DNA of 64,000 bases from Paenibacillus periandrae (GTDB lineage: Bacteria; Bacillota; Bacilli; Paenibacillales; NBRC-103111). A model generated the notes under the pieces. It was not told the DNA's origin, did no database searches, and saw only the letters and a list, made by a program, of their open reading frames with translations. A program made the position numbers and the translations under genes. Below, one piece after another: positions 35,591 through 45,108 of this stretch. How positions within the stretch are numbered: the stretch's first letter is position 1; each line of letters starts with the position of its first letter. The stretch spans positions 1-64,000 of the forward strand of contig NZ_JAJNMU010000023.1 of the NCBI RefSeq assembly GCF_022458865.1, read 5' to 3'.

Positions 35591-35771
35591 AGATTCCCAT
35601 AGAATCGTACTCCACGCTAACGGACAGCACATCAGGGCATCGACTTGCGTACCCTCCAAATAGCTCCAACGCCGTAACTTCACTTGTGATACGAGATACC
35701 TCTTGTCCTGATATCATAGCGCCTGCTCCAGAAGAATATTCTCGTAGCAATATTTCAGATTTATTACTAGT

Positions 35772-35804
35772 AAACGGAGCCCGCAAATTCGCGGCACTCC
35801 GTTT
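35772..35804. terminator. Probable terminator beyond the SLH protein gene
   Basis: AAACGGAG pairs with CTCCGTTT around an inner CCCGC/GCGG stem. It lies about 100 bases downstream of the SLH gene stop. Confidence 0.5.
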
Positions 35805-35905
35805 CTTGTTAAATATTTGTTAATGTTTGCTCATGATCAAGCCCATAATGCAGTTCAGTGGTTCTAGCTCGATATTTTAAGCGTCAATCCGTGCTTTTCC
35901 AATCA

Positions 35906-38250
35906 CTAAATTAACTTGGATTTTTGTAGAAGCCGTTGAATAATAGTTACAACCTCTGCCCGAGAGATGTTATCATTCGGCGCCAACCGGCCGCCGTTTC
36001 TGCCTGCCACAACTCCTGCCTGCAAGCAATCCGCAATCCCGCTTTTCGCCCACTCCGATACCAGCTTCGCATCTGCGAATGACATCAGCAGCTTCTCTGT
36101 ATCTGCAGACGAAAATTTGTCTTTAAGTCCGGTTAGCGTCATCGCTCTTGCGATGATGGACATGGCCTGTTCCCGGGTAATGCTGTCATTCGGACGGAAC
36201 GTGCCATCTTCGAATCCGCTGATCAGATTATACGCGTAGGCAGTTTGCACCACACTGCTGTACCAGTCTGATGACTTTACGTCTGTAAATCGCGCGGCGC
36301 CATCCCCCTGTTGAATACCTAATCCTCGTACCATAATCGCCGCAAACTCCGCACGCGTAATCGCTTGATCAGGAGCAAACAGGCCTTTGCCCTTACCATT
36401 AATAACCATGCGGGAGCCCATATCGTTTACAGCATTTCTCGCCCAGTGGTTCTCAACATCATTAAATGCCAGAGGGTGCCAGATCACGGAATACGTGCTG
36501 TTCGTCAAACTATTAATTTTGGCATAGTAGGTACCGTCAATCTTATTAACTGCCGTCGGTACATGACAAACGGTTCCGTCCTTTTCTACGACAACGCCTG
36601 TTGTGATTCGATTCGGGTCTACCCCAGCAGGAATGGCAATGGTTCGTTCCACATAAGCGTTGAACTTGGAAATTTCAATCGTCTTATCCCCGTATACACC
36701 AGTAACTGTGAAATTGTACGTTGGAGCAATGATCGTAAATTGTCCTTGTGCTGCCGAGTTTTCTACGAGTTGCGCAGTTTCTTCTGTAGATTTGGAAATC
36801 TCAATCCTTATTTTAATATCTTGCAGGTTCACGCTCTTGCCTAATTGCTCCGATATGGCATCGATGTTAATCTGTTGTGCAGGCAGCGTATACGATGCTT
36901 GCTCTGTTTGGATGACGACCAGCGCCTGCTTATGCTCCATGTTCTTGACCATCTGTCCGGTCAATTCTACGATCAAAACGGCAGAGCTCGTCTTCACCGG
37001 AATGGTAATCACCGCATGCTGACCTTCCGCTGCCAGCCTGTCGTCCAGCTTCTTCGCATCAACCGCAACCGTTGTAACGGATCGGTCATTGACTATGGTT
37101 GTGGTGGCGATACCTGCATGTTCAACTTTCCCGTTCACATAAACTTCAACCATGTTGGCAGGTGTAGCAGGTGCACTGCTTCCCCCGCCGCCTCCGCGGT
37201 CTCCTCCGTCGTCTCCTCCGCTCTCTCTAGGAGAGGCTGATTTCCCGGTTACCAGGCTTGTTGCTGTCTTGCCGCCGTCTTCCGTCGTGACGGTTATCGT
37301 TGCCGTTCCCGCTGTCTTTGGCGTCACCACACCCTTCGCATCAACAGTTGCGACGTTTGCATTGCTGCTGCTCCATGTGACTTTCTTATTGGTCGCATTA
37401 CTCGGATATACCGTTGCCGTGACGGTTGCCGCACTTCCTCCTGCCGCCAAGCCCCACCATTCCGAAAAGCAATGTACGGTGTTCCATCCCGTGCAATCTT
37501 AACCGATAGGAAGCCAGCAGACGTACCTGTAAAACCTGCAGATCCCACGTACTCCCAGCTTGTCCCATTGAACTTCATGACTGATTCTTCATAATCTTTT
37601 TCTATATCCTGATAGGCTACGTAAGGTGTTCCATCAGGAGCAATCGCCAGCGATATAAATGCATACAGACTTTCGTTGAATCCTGTTTTTGCAAATGCCT
37701 GCCAACTTAAACCATCGAACTTCTTAACTGTTACTGCGTTATAACCGTTTCCATCCTGATACGCTACGTATGGCGTTCCATCAGGAGTTATCACAAGCGA
37801 AATGGAATCAGCCAGGCCTGTAGAGATGCCTCCTGCACCTCCTACTGGCTCCCATTGCGCCCCATTAAGCTTCATCACCATTGCTTTTCCGATTAGGAGA
37901 TCTTGATAGGCAACATACGGCGTTCCATCCGGTGCAATCGCAAGCGAAATGTACATAGTCGAGCCAGTCAAAGCTGCATTCCCTGCCAACTCCCAGCTTG
38001 ATAACGTCTTGTTAAACTTCATAACAGTAACTTTATTTGTAAAATACTCCGGATACGCTACGTATGGCGTTCCATCAGGAGCAATCGCAATCGAAGTACT
38101 GGGAATAAATTCTTTTGAAAAGCCGGCATTCCCTACTAATTTCCAAGATGAACTTGCATACGCGATACTCTTGGACGAACTCCAAGCAAAGGTAGAAAAG
38201 ACGAGGAAAATTAAAAGTAAAAATATAGAGATTGATTTCATTTTAAGCAT
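35906..38250 (-). pseudogene. Surface protein with propeller-like repeats, Big2 domain and three SLH domains; frameshifted
   Basis: The 5' part (38250 to about 37470) has a signal peptide (MKSISIFLLLIFLVFSTFAW) and five repeats of about 45 residues with the core APDGTPYVAYQD, probably a beta-propeller. The 3' part (37450 to 35906) has a Big2 Ig-like domain (KKVTWSSSNANVATVDAKGV), an unclassified linker of about 200 residues, and three SLH domains at the end (FNDVENHWA, FTDVKSSDWY and SFADAKLVSEW) that would bind the cell-wall polymer. The two parts are in different frames and meet near 37450-37475, exactly between the last repeat and Big2. So a single frameshift, a deletion, or a sequencing error splits the gene. 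The SLH part has no ribosome site of its own. Confidence 0.82.
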
Positions 38251-38480
38251 AAAGCCCTTGTTCCTATTACCATAACAGTCCCAAGCTTTGGGCCGTGTTT
38301 GGGGTTGGTTACTTTTCATTTTTTGCAGTCATAGTTACCGTTTGATGCTACTAATGCGTTGGAGATGTCAGGTTTGGAGAACTGGATAATGTTTCCAATT
38401 GAATTTGACGAAACTCAATCTCTTTATTGAATTAATCGATCAAATTAGATTTTTGCAACAATCTTTCAACAATAAGTGCA

Positions 38481-38783
38481 GTTACTGCAAACGCAGTAAC
38501 CGTTGGCAGTAACACTGCGCCGAATTACTATATCAGAAATTTTGCCGGGCAAGGGACACAAGGCTATAGTGGAGATGGCGGACCGGCGGCATCCGCCCTT
38601 CTTAATCAACCGATGGGAGTTGCCGTCGACTCGTCAGGAAACCTATATATTGCGGATTCAATAAATTTTGTCATACGCAAGGTAAATACATCTGACACAA
38701 TTTCAGCTATGGGATATCTACTGTCATATCGGATAAAGGTTGCGGGGCATCTTCTCGTTCATACAGACTATGACCTTAGATGA
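38481..38783 (+). pseudogene. NHL-repeat protein fragment
   Basis: A start-less frame reads NYYIRNFAGQGTQGYSGDGG, then PAASALLNQPMGVAVDSSGN and LYIADSINFVIRKVN. This is one clear NHL beta-propeller repeat plus the typical IAGTGxxGYSGDGGPA entry motif. Homology ends near 38710 and the frame stops at 38783. It is probably a scrap of a secreted propeller protein. Confidence 0.65.
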
Positions 38784-38967
38784 AATTGCTCGTTCCATTG
38801 GATTTCAGTATGATACTTACTTTATTAAACAATTTACAGCCAAAAGGGAAATGTCACCCACAAACGTATGGATTATAATATCAGCCGGGTTGTTTACTTC
38901 AATAAACGGTCACAAACGGAGCGAGACTGCCGATCCGTGTCGGCAGTCTCGTCTTAGTTGGACTTGA
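38740..38967 (+). pseudogene. AraC-type helix-turn-helix fragment
   Basis: The frame carries MTLDEIARSIGFQYDTYFIK and QFTAKREMSPTNVW, the second helix-turn-helix and the closing helix of AraC-family regulators, without the rest of the protein. It overlaps the end of the NHL fragment, so two unrelated scraps have been joined. Confidence 0.55.
38922..38951. terminator. Strong bidirectional terminator
   Basis: The 12-bp perfect arms CGAGACTGCCGA and TCGGCAGTCTCG surround a 6-nt loop, followed by TCTTAG. It is placed beyond the aldo/keto reductase gene on the minus strand. Confidence 0.65.
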
Positions 38968-39045
38968 ACTATGGTTATCCGTCGTATTCATCACTTTTGC
39001 ATATTATATCTCTCCAAATAACGATTGACATGCTAATACCCTACC

Positions 39046-40032
39046 CTAAAGTTTTCTTAACTTTGCAATGTCTTCATCTGTCCGGTTGCCATGAATCTCA
39101 ATGTTTGCAAGTTCTATCTCAATTTGATTGTACTCATCCTCCGTAAGCTCTACTTCGGCTGCCCCCAGATTTTCCTGAATGCTTTCTAGCTTTCGTGAAC
39201 CGGGAATGGGTACGATAAAATCTTTTTTATGTAGCATCCATGCCAGAGATACCTGTGCCGGTGTAGCATTCTTTGATTCTGCAAACCGGGTAATCAAATC
39301 CAGCAACGGCTGATTTGCGATTATGTTATCCCGATCAAAGCGAGTGATGACCCTTCTCACATCGTCCCCCTCATATTTGGTATCTTTGCTGATTTTCCCA
39401 GATAAAAATCCACTGGCTAGAGGCGAAAACGGAACAAAGCCGATACCTAGTTCTTCACAGGCAGGGATAACATCTTTTTCGAACATTCGCTCCATGATGG
39501 AATACTCACTCTGAATGGCGGTCATCGGCGTCACAGCATGGGCACGTCTAATTTCTTCCTCTGTTGCTTGGGACTGTCCCCAGGCAAGAATTTTCCCTTC
39601 CTTGATAAGTTCACCCATACTGAATGCTATTTCTTCCACGGGAATATCCTTATTCACTCGATGCTGATAATACAGGTCAATATGGTCTGTCCCGAGTCTT
39701 TTCAAGGAAGCTTCCACGTGAGTCCGTATCTGCTGCATCGTCGTCTCTTTTAAAGTAGTAGCACTATCTTTTACAATTCTAAACTTGGTGGCAAGGATAA
39801 TTTTGTCCCGGATGGGTTTTATAGCTTCCCCCACTAGTTCTTCATTGGAACCATTACCATATCCTTCAGCTGTGTCAAAGAAGGTGCAACCCATATCATA
39901 CGCCTGACGGATGAGTCGGATCGACTCGCTTCTGTCCGGTCCACTGCCGTATCCGTGACTGAACCCCATGCAACCCAGACCAATCGATGAAACCTCTAAA
40001 TCTCTTATAAAACGCTTCTTCATATCATTCAC
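39046..40032 (-). CDS. Aldo/keto reductase (YccK/IolS-like)
   Basis: A 328-residue NADPH-dependent TIM-barrel reductase. Motifs: GLGCMGFSHGYG near the N-terminus, catalytic Asp/Tyr in FFDTAEGYG (about 52-60), Lys in LATKF, His in LYYQHRVNK, and the C-terminal VPIPGSRKLESIQENL for cofactor phosphate binding. It reduces aldehydes or ketones. A GGGTGA site precedes ATG 40032. It is divergent from a TetR gene (about 195 bases between), which probably represses it. This is the first of three AKR genes in the 39-46 kb cluster. Confidence 0.92.
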   Translation of the reverse strand: MNDMKKRFIRDLEVSSIGLGCMGFSHGYGSGPDRSESIRLIRQAYDMGCTFFDTAEGYGNGSNEELVGEAIKPIRDKIILATKFRIVKDSATTLKETTMQQIRTHVEASLKRLGTDHIDLYYQHRVNKDIPVEEIAFSMGELIKEGKILAWGQSQATEEEIRRAHAVTPMTAIQSEYSIMERMFEKDVIPACEELGIGFVPFSPLASGFLSGKISKDTKYEGDDVRRVITRFDRDNIIANQPLLDLITRFAESKNATPAQVSLAWMLHKKDFIVPIPGSRKLESIQENLGAAEVELTEDEYNQIEIELANIEIHGNRTDEDIAKLRKL

Positions 40033-40227
40033 CCTTTCTGTTATTATAGGAAAAATTTACAGCGATCTTGCAAAAAATACACATTGGTATATTAGGTGAC
40101 ATCTGTGTATAATTATAAGTAGAAATTAGGATGTGCTGCAATTCCTAAATGACCGCGATTCGTGTATTAGTACACAAATCAATTAATATTGTGTTATTAC
40201 TTTTAAGAAAGTTTGGTGATGATCATA

Positions 40228-40776
40228 ATGTCAAAGGTGGATAGAAGAATACTCAAATCTCAAGAAGCGATAATAAAAGCTCTTATTGAACTGATGTCTG
40301 AAAAAAATTTTGATAACATTACGATACAAGATATTTCCGACAGGGCAAACCTTAGCCGGAAAACCTTCTATCTTCATTACCTAGATAAATTTGATTTATT
40401 GGATAAGCTCATTGAGGAACATATCAACAAACTTCGAGAAATCTGTGAACCAGCATCTGAACTGAATGCTGTAGAGGGCAATATCAGCTGGTTCGAGTAC
40501 TTTGAACGAAATTATGCCTTCTTTTCAGTCATGCTAGCCAGTAAAGGAGCCCCCTTCTTTCGGAGTCGGTTCCTTAAGTTTGTCGCCCAGGATATCAAGA
40601 ATAGTTGGGACATGATGGAAGGAAAGAAGAATGGTATAAACGAAGATGTGATTCTTCAATTTTTCGCGCCTGCTTACGTGGGGATCGTAGAATGGTGGTT
40701 TACAAATGGCATGCCTTATCCTCCTCATATCATGAATGAGCAGGTGGGGATTCTGTTAGAGAAGAACCTATCCTAG
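40228..40776 (+). CDS. TetR family regulator (paralogue 1)
   Basis: A 182-residue regulator. The N-terminal helix-turn-helix (about 8-55) contains ITIQDISDRANLSRKTFYLH, then an all-helical C-terminal domain of the TetR_C_7/YdgJ-like type. It starts at ATG 40228 with GGTGAT upstream; in-frame codons from 40213 are alternatives. It is closely similar along its length to the regulator at 46847-47392: DRR-LKS-EAI, EKNFD, DISDRAN and the end VEWWF-NGMP are shared. The two therefore arose by duplication and may see related signals. It is divergent from an aldo/keto reductase gene and convergent with the MFS gene. Confidence 0.92.
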   Translation: MSKVDRRILKSQEAIIKALIELMSEKNFDNITIQDISDRANLSRKTFYLHYLDKFDLLDKLIEEHINKLREICEPASELNAVEGNISWFEYFERNYAFFSVMLASKGAPFFRSRFLKFVAQDIKNSWDMMEGKKNGINEDVILQFFAPAYVGIVEWWFTNGMPYPPHIMNEQVGILLEKNLS

Positions 40777-40800
40777 TGATCTTAAATTCGTGAAAATTAA

Positions 40801-40828
40801 GGAGCAGTTGCCTAAGTCAGACTGCTCC
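40801..40828. terminator. Bidirectional terminator between convergent genes
   Basis: GGAGCAGT and ACTGCTCC form an 8-bp stem with flanking AAGGAG/CTCCTT extension. It lies between the stops of the TetR and MFS genes. Confidence 0.55.
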
Positions 40829-40859
40829 TCCTTGTTTCATATTTATCACTTATCTTCAG

Positions 40860-42038
40860 TCAACTCGATTCGATAGGAAGAGAGTCCACATTCAGAGACT
40901 CTCCTTTATTTTTCAACAAACGTTTCACAAAATAAGTGAAAAGAAGCAAGGAAACTACAACCGACCCGGCGCTGACCGCGAACAATACCTGGTAGCTTGT
41001 GTGCTGGGAGACCCAGCCCAGCATGATAGCACCCAGTCCTATACCAAGGTCATTAGCAGTCGAAATCGTGGCGTTGGCGACGCCTTTGCGGTCCGGACGG
41101 GCCAGAAGTATCGTCGCCGATTGAAAAGCCGGTTGCGCAGAACCGAAGCCGATACCATATAGAACAGCCGATGCCAGGACGCCGATCAATCCGGTCGAGA
41201 GGCTCAGGACAATCAATGCACAAATCGTAATAACAAGTGAAGGCACAATAACAACCATCTCACCGTAGCGATCGGAAAGTTTTCCTGAAAGGGGACGGCT
41301 GAGCGCAAGCGTTGCAGCAAAGGCCAGAAAGAATGTGCCGGGATTGACCTGGATCGAACTTGCGAACAGCGGAACAAAGGTGGTAATGCCGCCATAAGCG
41401 ATGAACATAAAAAAGACCGACACCGCAAGTGGCAAGACCGATTTTTCATACAATTCGATTCTTCTTGCGCCCTTTTGCGGCCGAAAAGGAATTTTTGCAG
41501 CAAACGTCAGAAGCAGCGCTGCTGCAGAGAGGACGACAGCGAATAGAAACAAAGCACTGTACGAATGGTTCTGTGTAACCCAGATACCGAACAACGGACC
41601 GATCGCCATAGCAAGGGTCGTGGACGTGCTAAACCACCCCACTCCTTCGCCGCGGCGGGCAGCCGGGAGCGTATCCGTAATCGACGTGATCATGGCGGTG
41701 GTGGAAAGCGCCCAGCTCAACCCGTGCAAGATTCGGAGAGCTATAAGAACGACAATTCCACCAGCCCAGTTATACATATACATTGCGAAGATAAAAAGAA
41801 GCAGCCCCCAGACGATAAATGGCCGCCTGCCGAGCCGCTCCAGCAGCCCGCCGACGAGAGGCCGAAAAATAACGGCGGACAAAGCAAATGCACCCATCGC
41901 CAGACCAACTTGTGATTCGCTTCCGCCCATCTGTTTGATGAACGGAGGTAACGTCGGATACAGCATGTAAAAAGCGACAAATAGGAACAGGTTTCCGATC
42001 GACATGAAAACAAATTGTTTCGTCCATAAGCGTTCCAT
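40860..42038 (-). CDS. MFS transporter (drug/sugar efflux type)
   Basis: A 392-residue protein with twelve predicted membrane helices. The loop 2-3 signature is GGLLERLGRRPFIVWG (about 62-77); a second, degenerate copy in the middle is GKLSDRYGEMVVIV. It is presumably a proton-coupled exporter of small organic compounds. GAGGAGGAAT precedes ATG 42038. It lies 87 bases after an aldo/keto reductase gene on the same strand, and the two may be co-transcribed as a detoxification pair. Substrate is unknown. Confidence 0.9.
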   Translation of the reverse strand: MERLWTKQFVFMSIGNLFLFVAFYMLYPTLPPFIKQMGGSESQVGLAMGAFALSAVIFRPLVGGLLERLGRRPFIVWGLLLFIFAMYMYNWAGGIVVLIALRILHGLSWALSTTAMITSITDTLPAARRGEGVGWFSTSTTLAMAIGPLFGIWVTQNHSYSALFLFAVVLSAAALLLTFAAKIPFRPQKGARRIELYEKSVLPLAVSVFFMFIAYGGITTFVPLFASSIQVNPGTFFLAFAATLALSRPLSGKLSDRYGEMVVIVPSLVITICALIVLSLSTGLIGVLASAVLYGIGFGSAQPAFQSATILLARPDRKGVANATISTANDLGIGLGAIMLGWVSQHTSYQVLFAVSAGSVVVSLLLFTYFVKRLLKNKGESLNVDSLPIESS

Positions 42039-42125
42039 TAATCATTCCTCCTCGGGCGCAGGTTGACTTTCCTCCTCGTAACTTCATAGCTCCTTCTCTG
42101 CTGCCTGTTGAATGTTCTTACGCCA

Positions 42126-43106
42126 TTACAGGTGACCAACGATCCGGTGAGGTACATACGGTTCTTCCAACGACACAATTTCTTCTGGTGTCAGTTTTAT
42201 CGAATGAGCGGCTACCGCATCCTCGAGGTGCGAAATTTTCGTCGCGCCGACAATGGGAGCGGTTACCGGGTCTTTCTGCAGCAGCCAGGCAAGTGCGATA
42301 TGGGCGCGCGAAACGCCGTATTTTTCTGCGATAGCCGCAACCTGATCGATGATCAATCGATCGGTAGCTGCAGTCGAATCGTATTTCTGTTTCACAATTT
42401 GATCGGTTTCAGATCGATGTGTTTTTTCCTGCGGATCCTTAGTCAGCCTACCTCCTGCAAGTGGGCTATAGGGAATCACACCAATATTTTCAGCCTTGCA
42501 TAACGGAAGCATCTCTCTCTCTTCTTCACGGTAGATGAGGTTGTAATGATTCTGCATCGATACGAACCGAGTCCATCCATTGCTCTCGGCTACATGCAGG
42601 GCCTTCAAAAACTGCCATGCATACATGGCAGAAGCGCCTATGTATCGAGCCTTCCCGGCCTTAACCACATCATGCATGGCTTCCATTGTCTCTTCGATGG
42701 GCGTATTGTAATCCCAGCGGTGAATTTGGTACAGATCCACGTAATCTGTTCCCAAACGTCTTAGGCTTTTGTCAATCTCACTCATGATTGCCTTTCTGGA
42801 AAGCCCGGAACCGTTTGGACCTCCATGCATGCACCCATTCACCTTCGTAGCGAGCACAATTTCATCCCGATTTGCATATTCCTTCAATGCTCGCCCAGTA
42901 AACTCCTCGCTTGTACCGGCTGAATAAACATTCGCTGTATCAAAAAAATTAATACCAAGTTCCAAGGCTTGTTTAATGATCCGACGGCTGCTCGTTTCAT
43001 CGAGTACCCATTGATGTCCCCCTGGCACGACCACACCAAAACCCATACAGCCAAGACAAATTCGAGATACATCCATACCGGTATTTCCAAGTTTCACATA
43101 CTCCAT
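42126..43106 (-). CDS. Aldo/keto reductase
   Basis: A 326-residue reductase of the YajO/Tas-like AKR group. The N-terminal motif is ICLGCMGFG; the catalytic Asp and Tyr are in FFDTANVYSAG, Lys in LATKVNG, His in LYQIHRWDYNTPIEETMEAM, and the cofactor loop in APIVGATKISHLEDAV. The start is ATG 43106 (MEYVKLGNTG); an upstream ATG at 43136 lacks a ribosome site. It probably reduces a reactive carbonyl with NADPH. It precedes the MFS gene. Part of this gene type is duplicated as a deleted copy near 46.1 kb. Confidence 0.92.
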   Translation of the reverse strand: MEYVKLGNTGMDVSRICLGCMGFGVVVPGGHQWVLDETSSRRIIKQALELGINFFDTANVYSAGTSEEFTGRALKEYANRDEIVLATKVNGCMHGGPNGSGLSRKAIMSEIDKSLRRLGTDYVDLYQIHRWDYNTPIEETMEAMHDVVKAGKARYIGASAMYAWQFLKALHVAESNGWTRFVSMQNHYNLIYREEEREMLPLCKAENIGVIPYSPLAGGRLTKDPQEKTHRSETDQIVKQKYDSTAATDRLIIDQVAAIAEKYGVSRAHIALAWLLQKDPVTAPIVGATKISHLEDAVAAHSIKLTPEEIVSLEEPYVPHRIVGHL

Positions 43107-43440
43107 TAGTTTGATTCCCCACTTTCCTATGGTCATTTCATTATTTAATATCTTTAAATAAATCTAAATTGCTCCAGAGGCCGTCTGTTCCCCCGCCGGA
43201 CCACATGGGGGCTACATCACCGGTGAGACTATCAATATAGTCGGCGGTCTCGGAATCTAAGTCAGACAGGAACAGGTGCCCGTGCATGGGCACCTGCCAA
43301 GCTTTCTGATGTGCGCTAGTCGTGATCGCAGTCCGCCGGCCTGGAACAATATTGTGATCTTTGAACTTGCCGATCTGATGCAGCGAAGCTGAACTCCGTA
43401 AAGAAGCATTGTGAGAGATTCGGCCAGTGGATTCGATGTA
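43107..43440. other. Intergenic with decayed coding-like text
   Basis: A start-less minus frame reads WQVPMHGHLFLSDLDSETAD, then YIDSLTGDVAPMWSGGGTDG and ends at 43139. It looks protein-like, but I do not recognise the family. A stem CAGGTGCCC/GGGCACCTG sits at 43273-43296. Confidence 0.3.
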
Positions 43441-43444
43441 GGCT

Positions 43445-43624
43445 CCGTATGTGCTTATCTAAAAAGTTGAAACGAGTGTGCACCCGAATTTGCGAGCTTG
43501 GGCCTGCTTTGTATTGGCAAATTCTACCGGAGGTGCATGGAAAATGTTACGAAACACAAATAATGCCCTACCGACTTCCATGTACGGTGGTGTGAGATGA
43601 CTGGGGCTAGCCGTCTCCACTTAT
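43445..43624 (+). mobile_element. Group II intron, 3' end fragment
   Basis: The stretch CATGTACGGTGGTGTGAGAT, then GACTGGGGCTAGCCGTCTCC and ACTTATTCGAT, matches the end of bacterial group II introns: domain V with the TACGGT arm, then the domain VI stem and the terminal Y-ACTCGAT-like boundary near 43624. No reverse transcriptase precedes it. Together with the 5' fragment at 35.1-35.4 kb it shows former intron activity. The upstream limit is approximate. Confidence 0.55.
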
Positions 43625-43628
43625 TCGA

Positions 43629-44039
43629 TTATTTCAAATTGTTGTAATGCTCCTCTGTTACTGGTTCCAACCATTCCGGTTTACCAGCAGTGATTGCAAT
43701 GTGTTCAAACCAGCTGTCTTTTGCAGCACCATGCCAGTGTTTTACACCATCGTGAGTGACAATAACATGACCAGCTTTTAAGAATTGAGCGGGTTTTCCT
43801 TCTTCTTGGTACCAACCTTCGCCACCAATTACTAATAAAAGTTGAAATCCATCCCAATGAATATGCCAGTTATTTCTGCATCCTGGTTCAAAGGTCACAT
43901 TCCCAACTCCAACATTAACTTTAGGATCGGCAACCAACGTTTTTAGGTAACTTTGTCCAACAAAGTAATTTGCAAATGCTTCATTCTTCTCTCCCACGGG
44001 GAAAATCACGCCATTTTTGACTTCTTCATATTTTGCCAT
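43629..44039 (-). CDS. Cupin domain protein
   Basis: A 136-residue single-domain cupin. Motif 1 is visible around GCRNNWHIHWDGFQLLLVIG (metal-binding His-x-His) and motif 2 around AGHVIVTHDGVKHWHGA (additional His). Small cupins of this kind sit beside carboxymuconolactone-decarboxylase-like proteins and aldo/keto reductases in Firmicute redox clusters; activity is unproven. The start is ATG 44039 because TTGGAGGATG lies immediately upstream; an ATG at 44087 overlaps the previous gene and lacks a site. It overlaps or abuts the AKR gene upstream and probably shares its transcript. Confidence 0.88.
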   Translation of the reverse strand: MAKYEEVKNGVIFPVGEKNEAFANYFVGQSYLKTLVADPKVNVGVGNVTFEPGCRNNWHIHWDGFQLLLVIGGEGWYQEEGKPAQFLKAGHVIVTHDGVKHWHGAAKDSWFEHIAITAGKPEWLEPVTEEHYNNLK

Positions 44040-44083
44040 TCTGCATCCTCCAATATAATCATTAATATTAGTTTCTCTGACTG

Positions 44084-44953
44084 TCATTTCACTTTATTTT
44101 TCTCTCCAAAGACTGGGAAGAATCCATGCTCACCATAATTCTGGATGGTCTCAACATTTTTCAGAATCTCCATATCTGCATCGCTAATAATAAAATCAAG
44201 CTTTGCATTGATTCTCATATGATCTGGATTTGCCGTCTTAGGAATGACTACAAGACCAAGCTGGATATCATAACGTAAGCAAAGCTGAGCAACAGATACT
44301 CCATTCTTATCAGCGATTACCTTAACCTCTGTATGATCAAGGATCGCACCGTGCGCAATTGGTGAATAGGCCTCTACCAGGATGTCATTCTTTTGACAGA
44401 ATTCAATTAGCTCCAAAGGAGTATTGCTCACATGTGCCAGGATCTGATTGACCATAGGCTTGATCTTACAGCTTGCAAGTATATTCTCTATATCATCCTG
44501 AAGGAAGTTAGAAAGACCGATTGCCTTTACTTTGCCTGTCTTATAAGCATCCTCCATAGCTTTCCATACTTCTTTGTTTTCCTCGAAGTACCGGTTTTCT
44601 TCACGGAACTCCTTCCAAGGCTGTGGGCTATGGATAATCAGAAGGTCAATGTAATCCAGTCCCATTTTTACTAAAGACTCATCAATAGACTGCGTAACTG
44701 AATCATGGTTCTTTGCTTCTGCAGCAACCTTTGTCGTAATGAAAAGTTCTTCTCTTGTGACACCGCAGGATCGGATTCCTTCACCTACACCAGCTTCATT
44801 CATATAAGCCTGAGCAGTATCAATATGGCGATACCCAATAGATACCGCATCACGCACTGCCTGTGCTGCCTGTTCATCGTCAAGCAGCCAGGTGCCAAGA
44901 CCTAATTTTGGAATTTCTACACCATTTGATAATTTGTACGTTTCGTTTAACAT
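44084..44953 (-). CDS. Aldo/keto reductase, 2,5-diketo-gluconate reductase type
   Basis: A 289-residue AKR5-like reductase, close in layout to YvgN. Motifs: IPKLGLGTW, then catalytic Asp and Tyr in HIDTAQAYMNEAGVGEGI (about 45-62), Lys in ITTKV, His in DLLIIHSPQPW, and the NADPH-binding VVIPKTANPDHM. It reduces glyoxals and other small aldehydes. AAGGAGACAAAAAC precedes ATG 44953. It is followed by the cupin gene (45-base gap to its chosen start), indicating one operon. Confidence 0.92.
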   Translation of the reverse strand: MLNETYKLSNGVEIPKLGLGTWLLDDEQAAQAVRDAVSIGYRHIDTAQAYMNEAGVGEGIRSCGVTREELFITTKVAAEAKNHDSVTQSIDESLVKMGLDYIDLLIIHSPQPWKEFREENRYFEENKEVWKAMEDAYKTGKVKAIGLSNFLQDDIENILASCKIKPMVNQILAHVSNTPLELIEFCQKNDILVEAYSPIAHGAILDHTEVKVIADKNGVSVAQLCLRYDIQLGLVVIPKTANPDHMRINAKLDFIISDADMEILKNVETIQNYGEHGFFPVFGEKNKVK

Positions 44954-45108
44954 GTTTTTGTCTCCTTTGCATTGTTATATTTTTGTAATAGGTTTTCCTT
45001 TATACATGGTTTTCCCATTCATTGGTATTACCGCCGCAAGCCATGAGAGTTAAGGTCAGCTAAAAAGCAAGGAACAGAGAAAAGATTATATAAACTAATT
45101 TTTTTCAA

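Noticed and set aside
35583..35786. 67-codon minus frame beside the intron fragment
   Set aside because: No ribosome site, no family resemblance, and it overlaps a terminator-like stem.
36356..37502. Long plus-strand frames opposite the SLH protein gene
   Set aside because: They are shadows of the repeat-rich coding strand. The minus strand carries clear SLH and Big2 motifs.
37884..38100. Short, similar DNA stretches that might be a CRISPR-like array
   Set aside because: They encode the GTPYVAY protein repeats, are spaced about 135 bases apart and are imperfect, so they are coding repeats.
41401..41970. 189-codon plus frame opposite the MFS gene
   Set aside because: Antisense shadow; the minus-strand protein has twelve membrane segments and a strong ribosome site.
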